This document shows positions 1 to 10,444 of a DNA stretch of 64,000 nucleotides, in pieces (position 1 is the first letter of the stretch; each line of letters begins with the position of its first letter). The notes under the pieces are model-generated. The model searched no databases and was not told the DNA's origin. It worked only from the letters and a program-made list of their open reading frames with translations. This DNA comes from Sistotremastrum niveocremeum HHB9708. Taxonomy: Eukaryota > Basidiomycota > Agaricomycetes > Sistotremastrales > Sistotremastraceae. The stretch covers positions 1-64,000 of the forward strand of contig KV419413.1 in the NCBI GenBank assembly GCA_001630475.1, in the 5' to 3' direction. A program made the position numbers and the translations under genes.

Positions 1-600
1 TTGATATTGTATATTGATATCGTGATATAATATACCAATATATATTGATATATATCAATATATTCCTATAAAATCAATATATAGCCCATTTCTGCCATGT
101 ATGGACCTTTATTCCATCATATCTATGTGTATGGAGTCAATATGCAACCTCTACAAGCTGTATTGAGCAAGATATAGGCAAATATCCTATATTTGAGCAA
201 TATTTGAGTGATATCTGTGCAATATAAGTGCAGTATACCACCCCTGAGACACAAGTATATCGCAGATATATTGACAAAATATTGATACATGGGGTCAATA
301 CAGTGTCAGGAGGCTAAAATACACTGAAATAGAGGGAATAACAGAAGATATAAGGTATATTGGCTCATATACTGGAGATTTGAGCTCAAAAGTGGTCATA
401 TATGGCCCAAAAATACCCAGAATATGCCCCTTCTGGACCCTTATTGGACCCTTAATATATATCATGATATACAATATATATCGATATTTTGGCAATATAT
501 GGTCCTCTGGAGAAAATATATTGTATCATGATACAATATGATACAAATATAGATATAATTGCGATATAGTATATTATATTTCTACAACCCTAGTTGCCGG
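1..600. repeat. AT-rich palindromic-word repeat tract
   Basis: The sequence is strongly AT-rich and consists of overlapping degenerate copies of ATAT(C/T)GATAT and TATCAATATA, words that are nearly their own reverse complement. No reading frame of coding character is present; the short frames here are low-complexity. The tract stops abruptly near position 590, where ordinary composition resumes. It may be the end of a larger element cut by the window edge. What it does is unknown. Confidence 0.6.
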
Positions 601-630
601 TCATCTGGATTTCTGAAAATCAGGCAACTG

Positions 631-718
631 CTTCAGAAAAAAATAGACCAGCTAATTTGACTCCTGAGTCCTCCTGAGCGCTCAGGAGCTGAATTAGCTG
701 GTCTATTTTTTTCTGAAG
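631..718. mobile_element. Fold-back (MITE-like) hairpin element
   Basis: Positions 631-657 and 692-718 are perfect 27-bp inverted repeats. The 34-base loop contains a second perfect 18-bp palindrome at 671-688 built on CTCCTGAG/CTCAGGAG. The whole 88 bases can fold into one nearly continuous hairpin. There is no coding capacity. A diverged relative of the left arm lies at about 866-936. The structure fits a small non-autonomous fold-back or MITE copy, but target-site duplications were not established. Confidence 0.6.
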
Positions 719-865
719 TGGCAACTGCAGTCATGACCAGTCGCAACCATGGTCGTGACTGAGGACCCTGAGGGGCCCTGGGAAAGGGTATACACAGGGT
801 ATTTTGGGTGTCAAGTGGGTATTTATTGCCATGTATGCCATTCACCATATATTCAAGTTGCACTC

Positions 866-936
866 TAGAAAAAATTAGACCTACTAATTGTACTTCAAGT
901 TTTGAGTACTTTTTAGCGCTCCTCATGAGTCATGAG
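866..936. repeat. Diverged relative of the fold-back element
   Basis: This stretch repeats the order of blocks seen in the left half of the 631-718 hairpin: an AGAAAAA-TTAGACC block, CTAATT, a GAGT..TTTTAGCGCTCCTCATGAG segment and CATGAGAG. Many positions differ. The match is by eye only, and it suggests two copies of one small family within 250 bases. Confidence 0.4.
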
Positions 937-968
937 AGGATATGTATGTGGATCTGAGATTCAGAGGA

Positions 969-1135
969 CTCCTGTCCTTAGACAGGCCCAGGTATATCCA
1001 TGAGGTACCTGGATAAATGAAATTTTGAGATTTCCAATACCTGTACCTGTGAACTTTTTTCCAGATGGGGTACCTGGACCTGTAAAAAGTGAAAAAGGCA
1101 GGTACCTGGGTAGGTACATCCATGGGTACCTTTTT
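969..1135. repeat. GGTACC-rich palindromic-word repeat
   Basis: GGTACCTGG, CCAGGTA and GGTACC words recur at least six times here. A roughly 20-bp imperfect direct repeat (AGGTAYATCCATG-GGTACC) is seen at 990-1009 and 1112-1130. No gene is evident. The construction resembles the other palindromic-word tracts in this window but uses a different word. Confidence 0.5.
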
Positions 1136-1506
1136 TTTGGTGATACTAGTATTTGTGTTCATCCTTAGTTTGAAGACAGCTTTTAGTCTGCCCAGTTCCA
1201 ACTAAACCCCTACAATCTACCTCATTCTGCTCATCATGCCAGGGTTCTTAGAAACCTGAAAGGTCCAGAACTCCAGCAATATTGTGAATAAATGAAGCAA
1301 TATGATACATGAACCCAGGTTCACTATTATTTGTAATTTCCCTATGCTCAAGGTATTCCCTTTGAGAAGTCTGAAAACTAAGTGCTCAAGAGCTATGAAA
1401 GTTTAAACATTGTGATTCAAAGCACTATATAACCAATTCACCACTCACCACTAATCATCATTTGAAATTATGAGGAATGATCTATAATGCATCACAATGT
1501 AGGGGG
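1136..1506. other. Intergenic, no gene seen
   Basis: The stretch is moderately AT-rich with no coding frame on either strand. It is the 3' flank of the minus-strand GDT1-like gene, so its untranslated region and poly(A) site should lie here. Confidence 0.4.
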
Positions 1507-2444
1507 CTATAATTCAGTGCTTGCCCATGATTCATGAAGATACAACACTGCAAATAAAAGAAACAGAATTGCACCCCCCAATGTCACTAAACAATGTCAT
1601 CGTCAACTCACACAATATCACAATACAAAATTATCAACTTGCCATGCTTTACTGATATTTTAGTCGACAGCCATCGTCCACCGATGACTGCCAACGCAGT
1701 GCAACATCCGTGTCCAACAATTGTTCCAAGGGCCACAACGTAAACGTTCTTTAGTGCATTCAATCAATGTGGAGAAGGAAGGCAAATCTGCGCAGCACTC
1801 ACATGAGCCGCTGCCAGTGCTATGGTTGCAATCTGGCTTCGATCCCCCCATTCTCCAAGAAAAGTTAAGACGAATGTTTGCACGAAAACTGGGCCCAAAA
1901 AAAGGCTGAAGAAATTCCGGGTGCCTTCTCGCAGGCTTGTGTAAGATTTGAGCGATTCGGAGGATGGGGGTGAGGTGATAGGTGGTGGTAAATGATCCGG
2001 ACTAACGGTCCCCTCTTCGAGAACTTCCAAGGGTATCCGCTCACCGTTCTCTCGTACACCGCCGGTTCCGTCAGTTTTACTATCCTCTTCCTCTATTTCT
2101 TGCTCCACCTCTCTCATCTCCTCCTGGATCTTTTCGTTACCCCCTTTCATCTCCTTTGCCTCTAACAGCATTTTCACGCCGAAAACAAGGAACAGTAACG
2201 CGGCGGCTAGTTGGGTGTATTTTTTGGGGATGAGGGTAGGCAGAAAATGGCCCATTTCGGCGGAGAGAACGGACATGACGAGTAATGAGGAGAACGCGCC
2301 AGCGAAGACGACTGAACGTGGATGGCGCATTGCCATGATGGCTGCTATCAAGAATGTCTTGTCTCCAATTTCGGAGGCGACGATCATCAGGTATGCTTGC
2401 CCAAGTGCTCGCAAACTCGACTCGTCAACCTGTTGGATGTCCAT
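1507..2444 (-). CDS. gdt1: GDT1/UPF0016 (TMEM165-like) cation/proton antiporter
   Basis: The product is a Golgi-type divalent cation transporter; known GDT1/TMEM165 proteins move Ca2+ and Mn2+ in exchange for protons and support glycosylation. Both family signatures are visible: SEIGDKTF in the first hydrophobic half (residue about 25) and GEWGDRSQ in the second (about 200). An acidic, Pro/Ser-rich cytosolic linker of about 90 residues separates the halves. Two introns fit. One is GT-AG at 1749-1802 (phase 0, joining AAAH to NVYVVALG). The other, at 1587-1642, appears to be a GC-AG intron; using it restores the conserved last helix VTLGGAILFLLFAVLYLHESW, ending STEL and stop. Without that splice the last helix is lost. 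I chose the start at 2444 because it lies just upstream of the first transmembrane half; an upstream signal exon cannot be excluded. Confidence 0.85.
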
Positions 2445-2870
2445 GATGCGCCCGAGTCGTGATGACGGAGGGGGGTGGGAGGATGAAAGTCGTCAAGTCT
2501 TCGACTCGTTATAGAGAGCGGAGGAGCTACTATCCACGTCGATTCCACGAAATTAGGGAGGCAAGTCGCGGGTAGTGACTGTTTACGCGTTCGTGAATTC
2601 GATCGGAGTAAATTTTGGTCCCGCTAACGTCCGTCCGTTTACAAGCATGCGCTCTCTGTTGCTCACTCGAGACACGTCCTCGGTACTTCTTGCGTCGGTC
2701 TTGGGAAGGCTAATGCCCCGCTGAGCATACACTCAGGATTCTTCCCTGTGATTGCACCATCCGGCTTCTACGACTCCGAGCCCGACTCGCCGAACCGGAC
2801 GGGGTACTGAAAGAGCTCATAAGAGCGACTACGAAACTCCCCTTTTGTCCAACCTTCGGCACTCGCTATC

Positions 2871-4081
2871 ATGGCAGTCAAAGCATGTCCAACACCCAAC
2901 CCGGCCCCTTCTACCTCTGTTTTCAATAAGGAAATCTTCAAAGGAAAGGTATTGTTCTGTACGGGTGGTGGAAGTGGGATATGCAAGGGTATGACGGAAG
3001 CTATTGTACGTCTCCGTTTGGATCGTGTTCTGCGCTATATATGACTCATGTTTTGACGATAATTACAGATGCGTCACGGCGCAGACGCCATCATCCTTGG
3101 CCGAAAGTAAGATTGGGTGCGAACTGCAGCCTCGGATTCTAATATTGCGGCAACAGGCTTGACAGAGTCACAACTTCCGCAGAAGAGCTCTCGAAGGCTA
3201 CCGGCCAGACTTGTATTCCTGCACAAGCGGATGTTCGAAACCCCAAATCGCTCCAAGAAGCTGTTGCCAAGTGCTTGGAGAAATTCGGCAGAATTGATTT
3301 GGTTATCTGCGGTACGTGCTGTAACTTGCCTCATTTCTTCGATGAAGCTGAACTGCTTCGGATCCAGGCGCCGCCGGTAACTTTTTGGCTCCCATAGGAG
3401 GTCTCTCAGAGAATGGGTTCAAGACAGTAATCGATATCGATACAGTGCGTGTATTTGATTTCGAACAACTGGTCAACATAGTCTCACAAACACGCATTTA
3501 GCTCGGTACTTATAACACCGTCAAAGCTACCCTTCCCCATATCCGCAAATCTCGCGGCGCATATATACACATCAGCGCTACTCTTCATTATCGAGGTACG
3601 CCAGAACGTCTATTCCAATCGAACATTAATTAATGGATTGCTTCTTCAAGGCATCCAATACCAGGCACATGTTTCCGCCGCAAAAGCTGCGGTAGATGCT
3701 CTATCGCAAGTGATCGCCGTCGAAGAGGGGCCTAGAGGGGTAAGATCAAATGTTATCGCCCCGGGTCCGATTAGTGGAACAGAAGGTGCGGGTTGCATAT
3801 TTTCTAGCATCATGCATGGCTTCTCACAGACTGCAGGAATGGATCGCCTTGCTCCAAAAGACTCTGACTATTCTCTTGGGATCCCCCTTGCACGCGCAGG
3901 CACAATCCCGGACATTGCCAATCTTGCAGTCTACCTTTTCAGTGATGCGGGTAATTACATCACGGGACAGAAGATTGCAGTCGATGGGGGGCATATGCAC
4001 ACTGGAGTTTCTGCCTTCCCTTATCCTGCAGCTGTGTTGGATCCCGAAGGAGTGCAAGCACTCATTAAACCAAGACTCTGA
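2871..4081 (+). CDS. sps19: Peroxisomal 2,4-dienoyl-CoA reductase, SDR family
   Basis: This NADPH-dependent enzyme of the DECR2/Sps19 type reduces 2,4-dienoyl-CoA intermediates during beta-oxidation of unsaturated fatty acids. Visible features are the Rossmann motif TGGGSGI after residue 30, the NAG-equivalent CGAAGN, the SAAKAAVDAL active-site helix and the family hallmark APGPISGTEG. The C-terminus KPRL fits a variant type-1 peroxisomal signal (P-R-L). Seven exons are read by eye: 2871-3005, 3069-3106, 3157-3311, 3368-3444, 3502-3595, 3651-3785 and 3837-4081; every join keeps frame and restores family sequence. The last intron is 51 bases, in frame and without a stop, so its retention would add 17 residues beside the substrate loop. 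The start is the first ATG before the Rossmann fold. Confidence 0.88.
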
Positions 4082-4677
4082 TGCAAAATCCCAGCAGTTC
4101 TACGCAACAACTCACCATGTAAAATAATCCTAATCCTCTATCCAGTGCATTATGTCTTGTTCATTTCGTCGCTTCGGTATGTCTTCTGCCAAGCATAAGC
4201 AGTCTGGTGGCACGGAATGTCCGGGCAACAAACCGGCGGTCCGGTACAAAAGTCGAAACACCCCTTCGCGCAGTATTTTCGACCGCTCCGATGGTGAAGA
4301 ACAGATACCGCATGATTTACCACATAGTGACAATCCAAAAGCATCGAGCGTACAATCGCGTCAGTGGATAGAGAATGTTGAGCAAGTTTTGAGCGAGACG
4401 TCGACGTGATCGGATTGAGAGATAGCAAGGTTGAAATCCATGTTTTCTCGGCATGATAAAGATGCATATCGATACAAGGGTCGTTATAATGTTGCCATCC
4501 TGCACAAGAAACAAAAATCCGGAGGCCCGATGGAGAGGAAGAGAATCGCTGAAAAGCCATGCAAACACTGATAAAACACTGAAAATCAGTGTTTTGACGG
4601 GCGCTTATTCTTTTCAGACGCGTTCAAACTTTCCCTCGAGTGTTATCGAGCTAGCACGTCAAGAAAGGCGCGTCGAC
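4082..4677. other. Intergenic with a perfect 10-bp-stem hairpin
   Basis: No convincing gene is present; minus-strand frames here lack family features. AAAACACTGA (4573-4582) and TCAGTGTTTT (4586-4595) form a perfect stem with a three-base loop about 80 bases before the next start codon. It may lie in the 5' leader of the remodeller gene. Its function is unknown. Confidence 0.4.
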
Positions 4678-7553
4678 ATGGCCATCTCATCTGAAGTCAA
4701 AGCAGCAATCGAGACCTTGATAACGGAACTATGTGATCTGACCGCGCCGGGTCGCAAGTCGCGAAAGTTGGCAGAGATATTCATGGAGTTACCGGACAAG
4801 GAGGATTGGCCAGATTACTACGAAGTATACTAGACGCGTTCTGTACCCAGAATACACACTGAAACTTCTCCCAAAGGCCATCCCCGAACCACGCAGTATC
4901 AATGGCATTCGAGAGTCGTTGGCAAAGGGCTCGTACAAGAAGGCGGAAGAAGTTTACGCTGACTTGATGTTGGTGACCTTGAATGCTGAATATTACAACG
5001 AGGAAGGAAGTCAGATTTACATCGATGCTGGTGTCCTCAAGGTAAGTTCGTCAGATGCACGATGACCTCTTCACGTCGCTCACAACATGCAGTCGTGGAT
5101 TGAACGAAATTGGAAACAAAACTCCCTGCTCCCTGCTCCTGGTAACACACCGCCTTCGTCACCATCGAAAAAGAAGGGAGCTGCACCAGCACCTCCTGCA
5201 CAATCTCTTCTACCTCCTGCGGTGTACCCCTCGGTGTTGCCGCCACGACCCTCATCTGTAGAAACCCGAAACTTGGCCCCTCCTCCAGCTTCTCTTCCTC
5301 TTACCAATTCTGTCCCTGTACAACCTCCCTCTACAGTTCCAACTCCTACACGCCAACCATCCCCTGATATTGAAGGTGATGGACCTGGATCTCCAGAACC
5401 GACCGGCGAACGAGCAGCACGCATGGAAGAAAGCGACGCCATTGTCCGACAGCTAGAGAGAGGTTTACCTCGATGGGAAGGCCCTGGACAAGGTGGTTTT
5501 GTAACGGACTTGCCTATTGTACGTTCTCGTTATCCTCCTTCTGGCTCTTATACGAGAGATGCAGGGCATGAGATACGAAGATGTCATCGACTGCATCAAG
5601 CAATATCGAGGACCCAAGTAAGGTATTAATCCCTCCATCGTGAAACATTTATAATTGGAAGTAACAGGGGCAAAAACCCGGCTGACGCGCTTGAGGATGT
5701 CCCTCAGGAACCAGTTAAGGATGCTTCGTACTCTGTGCGTTCCATTTGATGGTGCTGCAGGACCAGTTCTAACCCGAGCGTTAGCTTCCTTTGTCGTGGC
5801 AAATCATAGAAGTACGCGGATTACGTTCCCAAATTCTTGCCATTTCTGAATGCCCGAGAACAGACGCGAGCTCAACAAGGACACTACGAGAATGCCGCGG
5901 CATTCGATATCGAATTGACACGGTTTTTCGAGAAGGCCCGAAGATTTTATGAAAGGGGTTCGGTGCCATACGGCGATGTTTTGACATGTCAGGTAAGCGA
6001 CGACTCAGTGAAACGATACTTCAACGACTTATCAGCAAATCAGCGCCTGTATCAGCAGCTCACCTCACCTCTTCCACCTTCCATGCCACCGCAATCCGCA
6101 ACCTACTTCGCGTCTCTGCCTGCTGGTCCTGGCGTAGCCAAACCGATTCACGCAGCCGACGCTAACAGCGAAGCGGGGGTCACGACATTTCGAATTCCCT
6201 CGAAGGACAGAATTTTCACCGAAGAGGCCCAATATAAAGGCATGTCCTATAAATTGGGCGATTGGGTTCACTTGATCAATCCCGATGACCCTACGAAGCC
6301 TATTGTGGCACAAATATTCAAGACGTGGATATCGGATGAACCGTGAGTTTCTTAGCATCCTTCTTGCCTTCTTGATAATATTCATTTGGCTAGCTCACGG
6401 AAGGGACATTTGGGTGTCACAGTTTGTTGGTACTACAGACCCGAGCAGGTAATCTCAGCCTTCGTTAAGATCACGATCGTTCCATATTTATCGGTCGTCA
6501 GACCTATCATCCACCCGTGCGGCAATTTTGGGAGAACGAAGTCTTCAAGACAGGTGAGCGTGCCGGATTCCCGAGCCTTCTCCGTTCTAACGCGGGACAT
6601 GTAGGGCATTTTGCAGAACATGTCATCGAAGACGTGATTGAGAAGATATCTTGTCAATTCACAGCACGACACATTCGGGGCCGGCCACGCCCACCATACT
6701 GGTATCCCGGATGGCCCCTTTACGTCTGTGATAGTCGATACAACGACCGCGAACGTGTTTTCGTCAAGATAAAAAATTGGAATTCGTGCGTCCCAGAAGA
6801 GGTTCGGAAACGAGAAGATTGGATGCCAACGTATCCGTTTGAGCGAACAGTCTACCCCACGAGACATAGCAGTCCTTTCCTAAAAGGAATTAAAGGGCCA
6901 GGTGGGCTTGGCGACAGTGTCGAGAGAGCAGATGGTGAAAAGATTGAAGGTGGTGGGACCGGGCGAAAACGGTTGCGCAGGCCAGCAGAGAAGCTGAGTT
7001 CGACCACGGCCGTAGGTCAAACCAGAGGCCTGTTTGCTGGCAGTTATGAGGCAACTGCATCGACTTCGAACGCTACATCGTCACATTATCCGTCGTACAA
7101 CGATAAACCTCCTTATCCGAGCACGTCCTCCTCACACAAGAAGACTGAGGAAGATCGCAGCGTAGTCACTGCTGCGGGAGGCGTTGCATCCCTTCAAGGT
7201 ACTGCTTCAATCCAGAAATTACCAGCAGAAACGGGTGCGTTTTCTGACTAGTCTTAGCCTAAACTGACCCTGCTGGGTATATAGCGAAACATTTCGACCG
7301 CGACCCGGATACGAATGAAGTGCTGTGGTTTTCAGGTCCTCCACTCGACATACCCCACGCACCTCCTCCGAGACATAGCCTCAAATATCTGCATTTCCTT
7401 GCCAAGAAACGCAAGCGTAAAGACGGGCCAGACGAAGCTACAAGTATCAAAGGGGAGGGTGAAACTCCTGCACCGCCTCCAAAAAAGCTACAGACTTACA
7501 AGGCGATGGCTGCGGCTGCCTGGGCGAGTGCGTCTGCCGATGAGATATTATGA
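4678..7553 (+). CDS. RSC1/RSC2-like bromodomain-BAH chromatin remodelling subunit
   Basis: The product matches the layout of Rsc1/Rsc2 (polybromo-type) subunits of the RSC SWI/SNF-class remodeller, a nuclear acetyl-lysine reader. In order there is a bromodomain (DWPDYYEAIPEPRSINGI, then a helix ending YIDAGVLKSWIERNW), a Pro-rich linker, a divergent second bromodomain-like segment (KYADYVPKFL..FDIELTRFFEKARRFYERGS) and a BAH domain (GDWVHLINPDDPTKPIVAQIFKTW..CWYYRPEQT). A conserved post-BAH region, PYWYPGWPLYVCDSRYND, comes next, followed by a basic low-complexity tail ending ASADEIL. Introns include 4825-4876, 5042-5092 and 5993-6043; the last is 51 bases, in frame and stop-free, so it could be retained. 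Further short introns split the BAH domain. The ATG follows a stop-rich leader and precedes the first bromodomain directly. Confidence 0.85.
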
Positions 7554-7725
7554 TCAGATCATCTCCATTCCGGTCCCTCGTTCCATGTTTCTAACTTATT
7601 CGGACTTATGATTTTGCAAGGAGCCAGGGATGCAATGATGAATAAATGATGTGCTACAGAGTAATGCGGTAATTAAAGAGGGGATGTCAATGCAACGTGA
7701 GGTCGTGTAATTTTATGTGTTACTG

Positions 7726-10013
7726 TTATAATGCCCAGACTTTAACGGTCGAGTCTCGACCCCCAGAAACTAGATACCGATCGATATAGCGTAATGAAAC
7801 GGCGGGTGCTGTATGGCCGTTGGTTGTCAGCGTCGAGTTGTGTTGTGAAGTCCGATTGTATATCTGCGATAGATTCAGTTTTTCGGAAGCTGTTCCAACG
7901 ACAAACAGACTGACCTTGATACCATTTTCCCCACAGCACGATATAATCTTGCGGGAGTCAAATTGCAGGGAAGTGACAGGCCCTTCATATGTGAGCGAGT
8001 CGATGGTTCCACTCGTCCTTAGATCCCAAATCTGCACAGTTGACATGAACCTTCGACGAGGAAAAAGAAGAGAGGAGGCGCACCCGTATCGATTTGTCCA
8101 AGCTTCCACTAACAACATGGTGTTCGTCAAATTGAAGGCACGTCACAGGTCCAGTATGACCTTTCAGCGTTCGGTGAGACTGGCCAGTCCGCACTAAAGT
8201 CGAGACTGTAAGAATCGCATATCCGACAATCACTTAAAATCCACGTACTGTCCCACATCCTGACTGCTCCATCCGCACTTCCGCTCACAAGAGCGTATCC
8301 CCAAAACTGCACAGCTCCAACAAAGTCCTCATAGTTCTCATATTTTTGGCTGAAGTCAAGAGTCTCTGCATCTCCAGCCATCGAATAAGACCGTCGAGGC
8401 GATCGAACTGAGTTCGACATAGCCCACAAGATGTCCATCGTCAGCACACACTGGCCAGTGTTCAAGTCCCATTGTCGCACTGTCTTGTCGGAAGCGCCGC
8501 TGACCTAGACACAGAAGGATTTAAGCCCAGTTTCATATGAAGAGAATCAAGAACTCACCAAGCATTCATTCTCGAAATACAGCGCGGTCACACCCCTCGA
8601 ATGACCCTCCAAGACACGTACACAAGCATCTCCTTCACCACCATTCGTCTGTGATGTCCTACTCAAAGGCCTCTCCCCTTCATCAACCACACTGTACTCA
8701 TCATGCGACCCAATCTCCTCCCATTCATTGGCCTGCGCTAAATCCCATATTCGGATAGTGGTGTCCTCGCTGGCCGATATACACACGCTTTCTTCTACTT
8801 GCAGCGCCTTTACGGGACCGTTGTGGCCGACAAGAAACTTCACTTGGGATCCTGTAGTCAAGTCCCACACGTGAAGACCGCATCCTTCGGACGAACTAGA
8901 CGAGGAAACGAGTAATTCGTAGGGGGCAGAGAAATCAAGATCAAGGACGGGATAGGGATGCGGGAGGGTCTGAGAGTGATGATAGTTAGGAATGTCAGAC
9001 ATGCTATAGTAGCACGTACCATAAATGCAACACCGGGGGGAAGGTCGTCATGTTCTGAGGGTAGAAACGCCGGTCCTTTTCGACGCTGCTGAGTAGATGC
9101 AGTATACGAGGGACGGCTTGCCGTGTTGGGTCTCGTGGATGAATAAGATAACGTGGTTAGGACGCCCTCCACTGAGGCATGTGAGATATCAAGCTTTCGG
9201 CGTACCAATGACACTCACATTCATCATCCAACTCGAGCTCTTCTTCCGTCAACTTCAACAGATCACTTTCCAACTTCCGCTTCACCTCTTCCAATTTTTG
9301 GATTTGTCGTGTGACTTGTTGGATTTCTGACGTTAAAACTCCTCTTCTCACCTCCATATTCTCCTTATCCTTCACAATCTCATTCGTCTGTCTCGTCAGC
9401 TCCTCCTGTGGCAGTTTCCTACTTCTAACGCCCAAGCTCTCTCGTGGTCGACGCTTTGGAGTTCCATCTGACGTGATAGACATTGACATATCTCCATCGA
9501 CTAGGGTCGCACGAACTTCCCGACGCCGTAGACGGGACTTCCCAGCCAAAGGATTGGTAGCTTGATATCCTCGAAGCAGGGGAACTCCTTCCGTTTCCGG
9601 GATCGGTAAATTGAGGTCCAAAGCTGCAGCAGTTGTCAATGGATCCGTAGGATTCGAGGCGAGACGTCGAGTGAGGGTAACGAAAGCAGAGGGATTATAC
9701 GAGGATGAAGTGATGGCTTGACGGGATTGCCTCGACGTCCCGGCTGCGTTGATTAGCCTTGGAGTCATGATCACCGGGGCGACTTCACAGACAGATCAGC
9801 TCGTTGTAATTCCACGTATGTTATAATGATATTGAGCTTACGATCGGTCAAAATGCGAGTTGTCTCCGATTTCCCGTGCGTGAAAGGTAAGAGAAGCTTT
9901 CTCGATAGCTTATCCAATTTCGACTTTGGTTGCATGTCACCAGGAGGCAATGTGGAGGTAGACGGCTCTGCAATAGGATCCAAAGCCTCGCGCATTGGTC
10001 GTGACGGAGCCAT
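7726..10013 (-). CDS. mdv1: Mdv1/Caf4-like WD40 mitochondrial division adaptor
   Basis: Mdv1/Caf4 proteins link the outer-membrane receptor Fis1 to the dynamin Dnm1 and promote mitochondrial fission. The N-terminal half carries a basic region and then a predicted coiled coil ([41 protein letters not shown]). After a linker come about seven WD40 repeats, with [42 protein letters not shown] and a final [11 protein letters not shown] close to the C-terminus WAL. Exon 1 (10013-9842) joins the second exon through an intron at 9783-9841, giving [14 protein letters not shown]. Several more introns interrupt the propeller near 9150-9215, 8950-9020, 8500-8560, 8180-8250 and 7885-8070; their exact ends were not all resolved. 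Caf4 versus Mdv1 cannot be told from sequence alone. Confidence 0.78.
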
Positions 10014-10444
10014 TTCGACGACTGCGAGTGTTCAACTTGTTTATTGCCTCTCTTTCCCAATAAGATATGACCTCTTCCTTAGTACTCTTTTAGTACTCTG
10101 CCTACCACCAATCGAATTTCGCTGACAGAGGCGTCCCGACCCTTCCTATACTGAGCTTCGTCACGCTTTGTAGCGAGTTCGTGAACAGGTAGAACGCGAT
10201 CCAGTCGCCGATATCCAAGTGGCAAAGGACTCTTTATGGCCGCCTTCAGACGTCTGCCTTGTGCTCCCAAGACGCACTTTGCGGCTGGCTAGTCAGAGAG
10301 AAGCAGAAAAGAGTTTGCAGAACGAGCGTGACTGCTTCACGTAACAACTACATCATGTCACACTTTCGTTGACGCGTGCGAGGCGCTAATGTGCTAAAGC
10401 CGCTTTACAACAAAAGTGGTTGTCTATTTGTTGATAATCACTAA
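10014..10444. other. Intergenic between Mdv1-like and Trm44 genes
   Basis: A 63-codon minus-strand frame (10270-10079, beginning GAQGRRLKAAIKSPLPLG, ending VLKEY) lacks an ATG and has no recognised match. It could be an exon of a very small gene or part of the Mdv1-like leader. Nothing else of note was seen. Confidence 0.3.
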
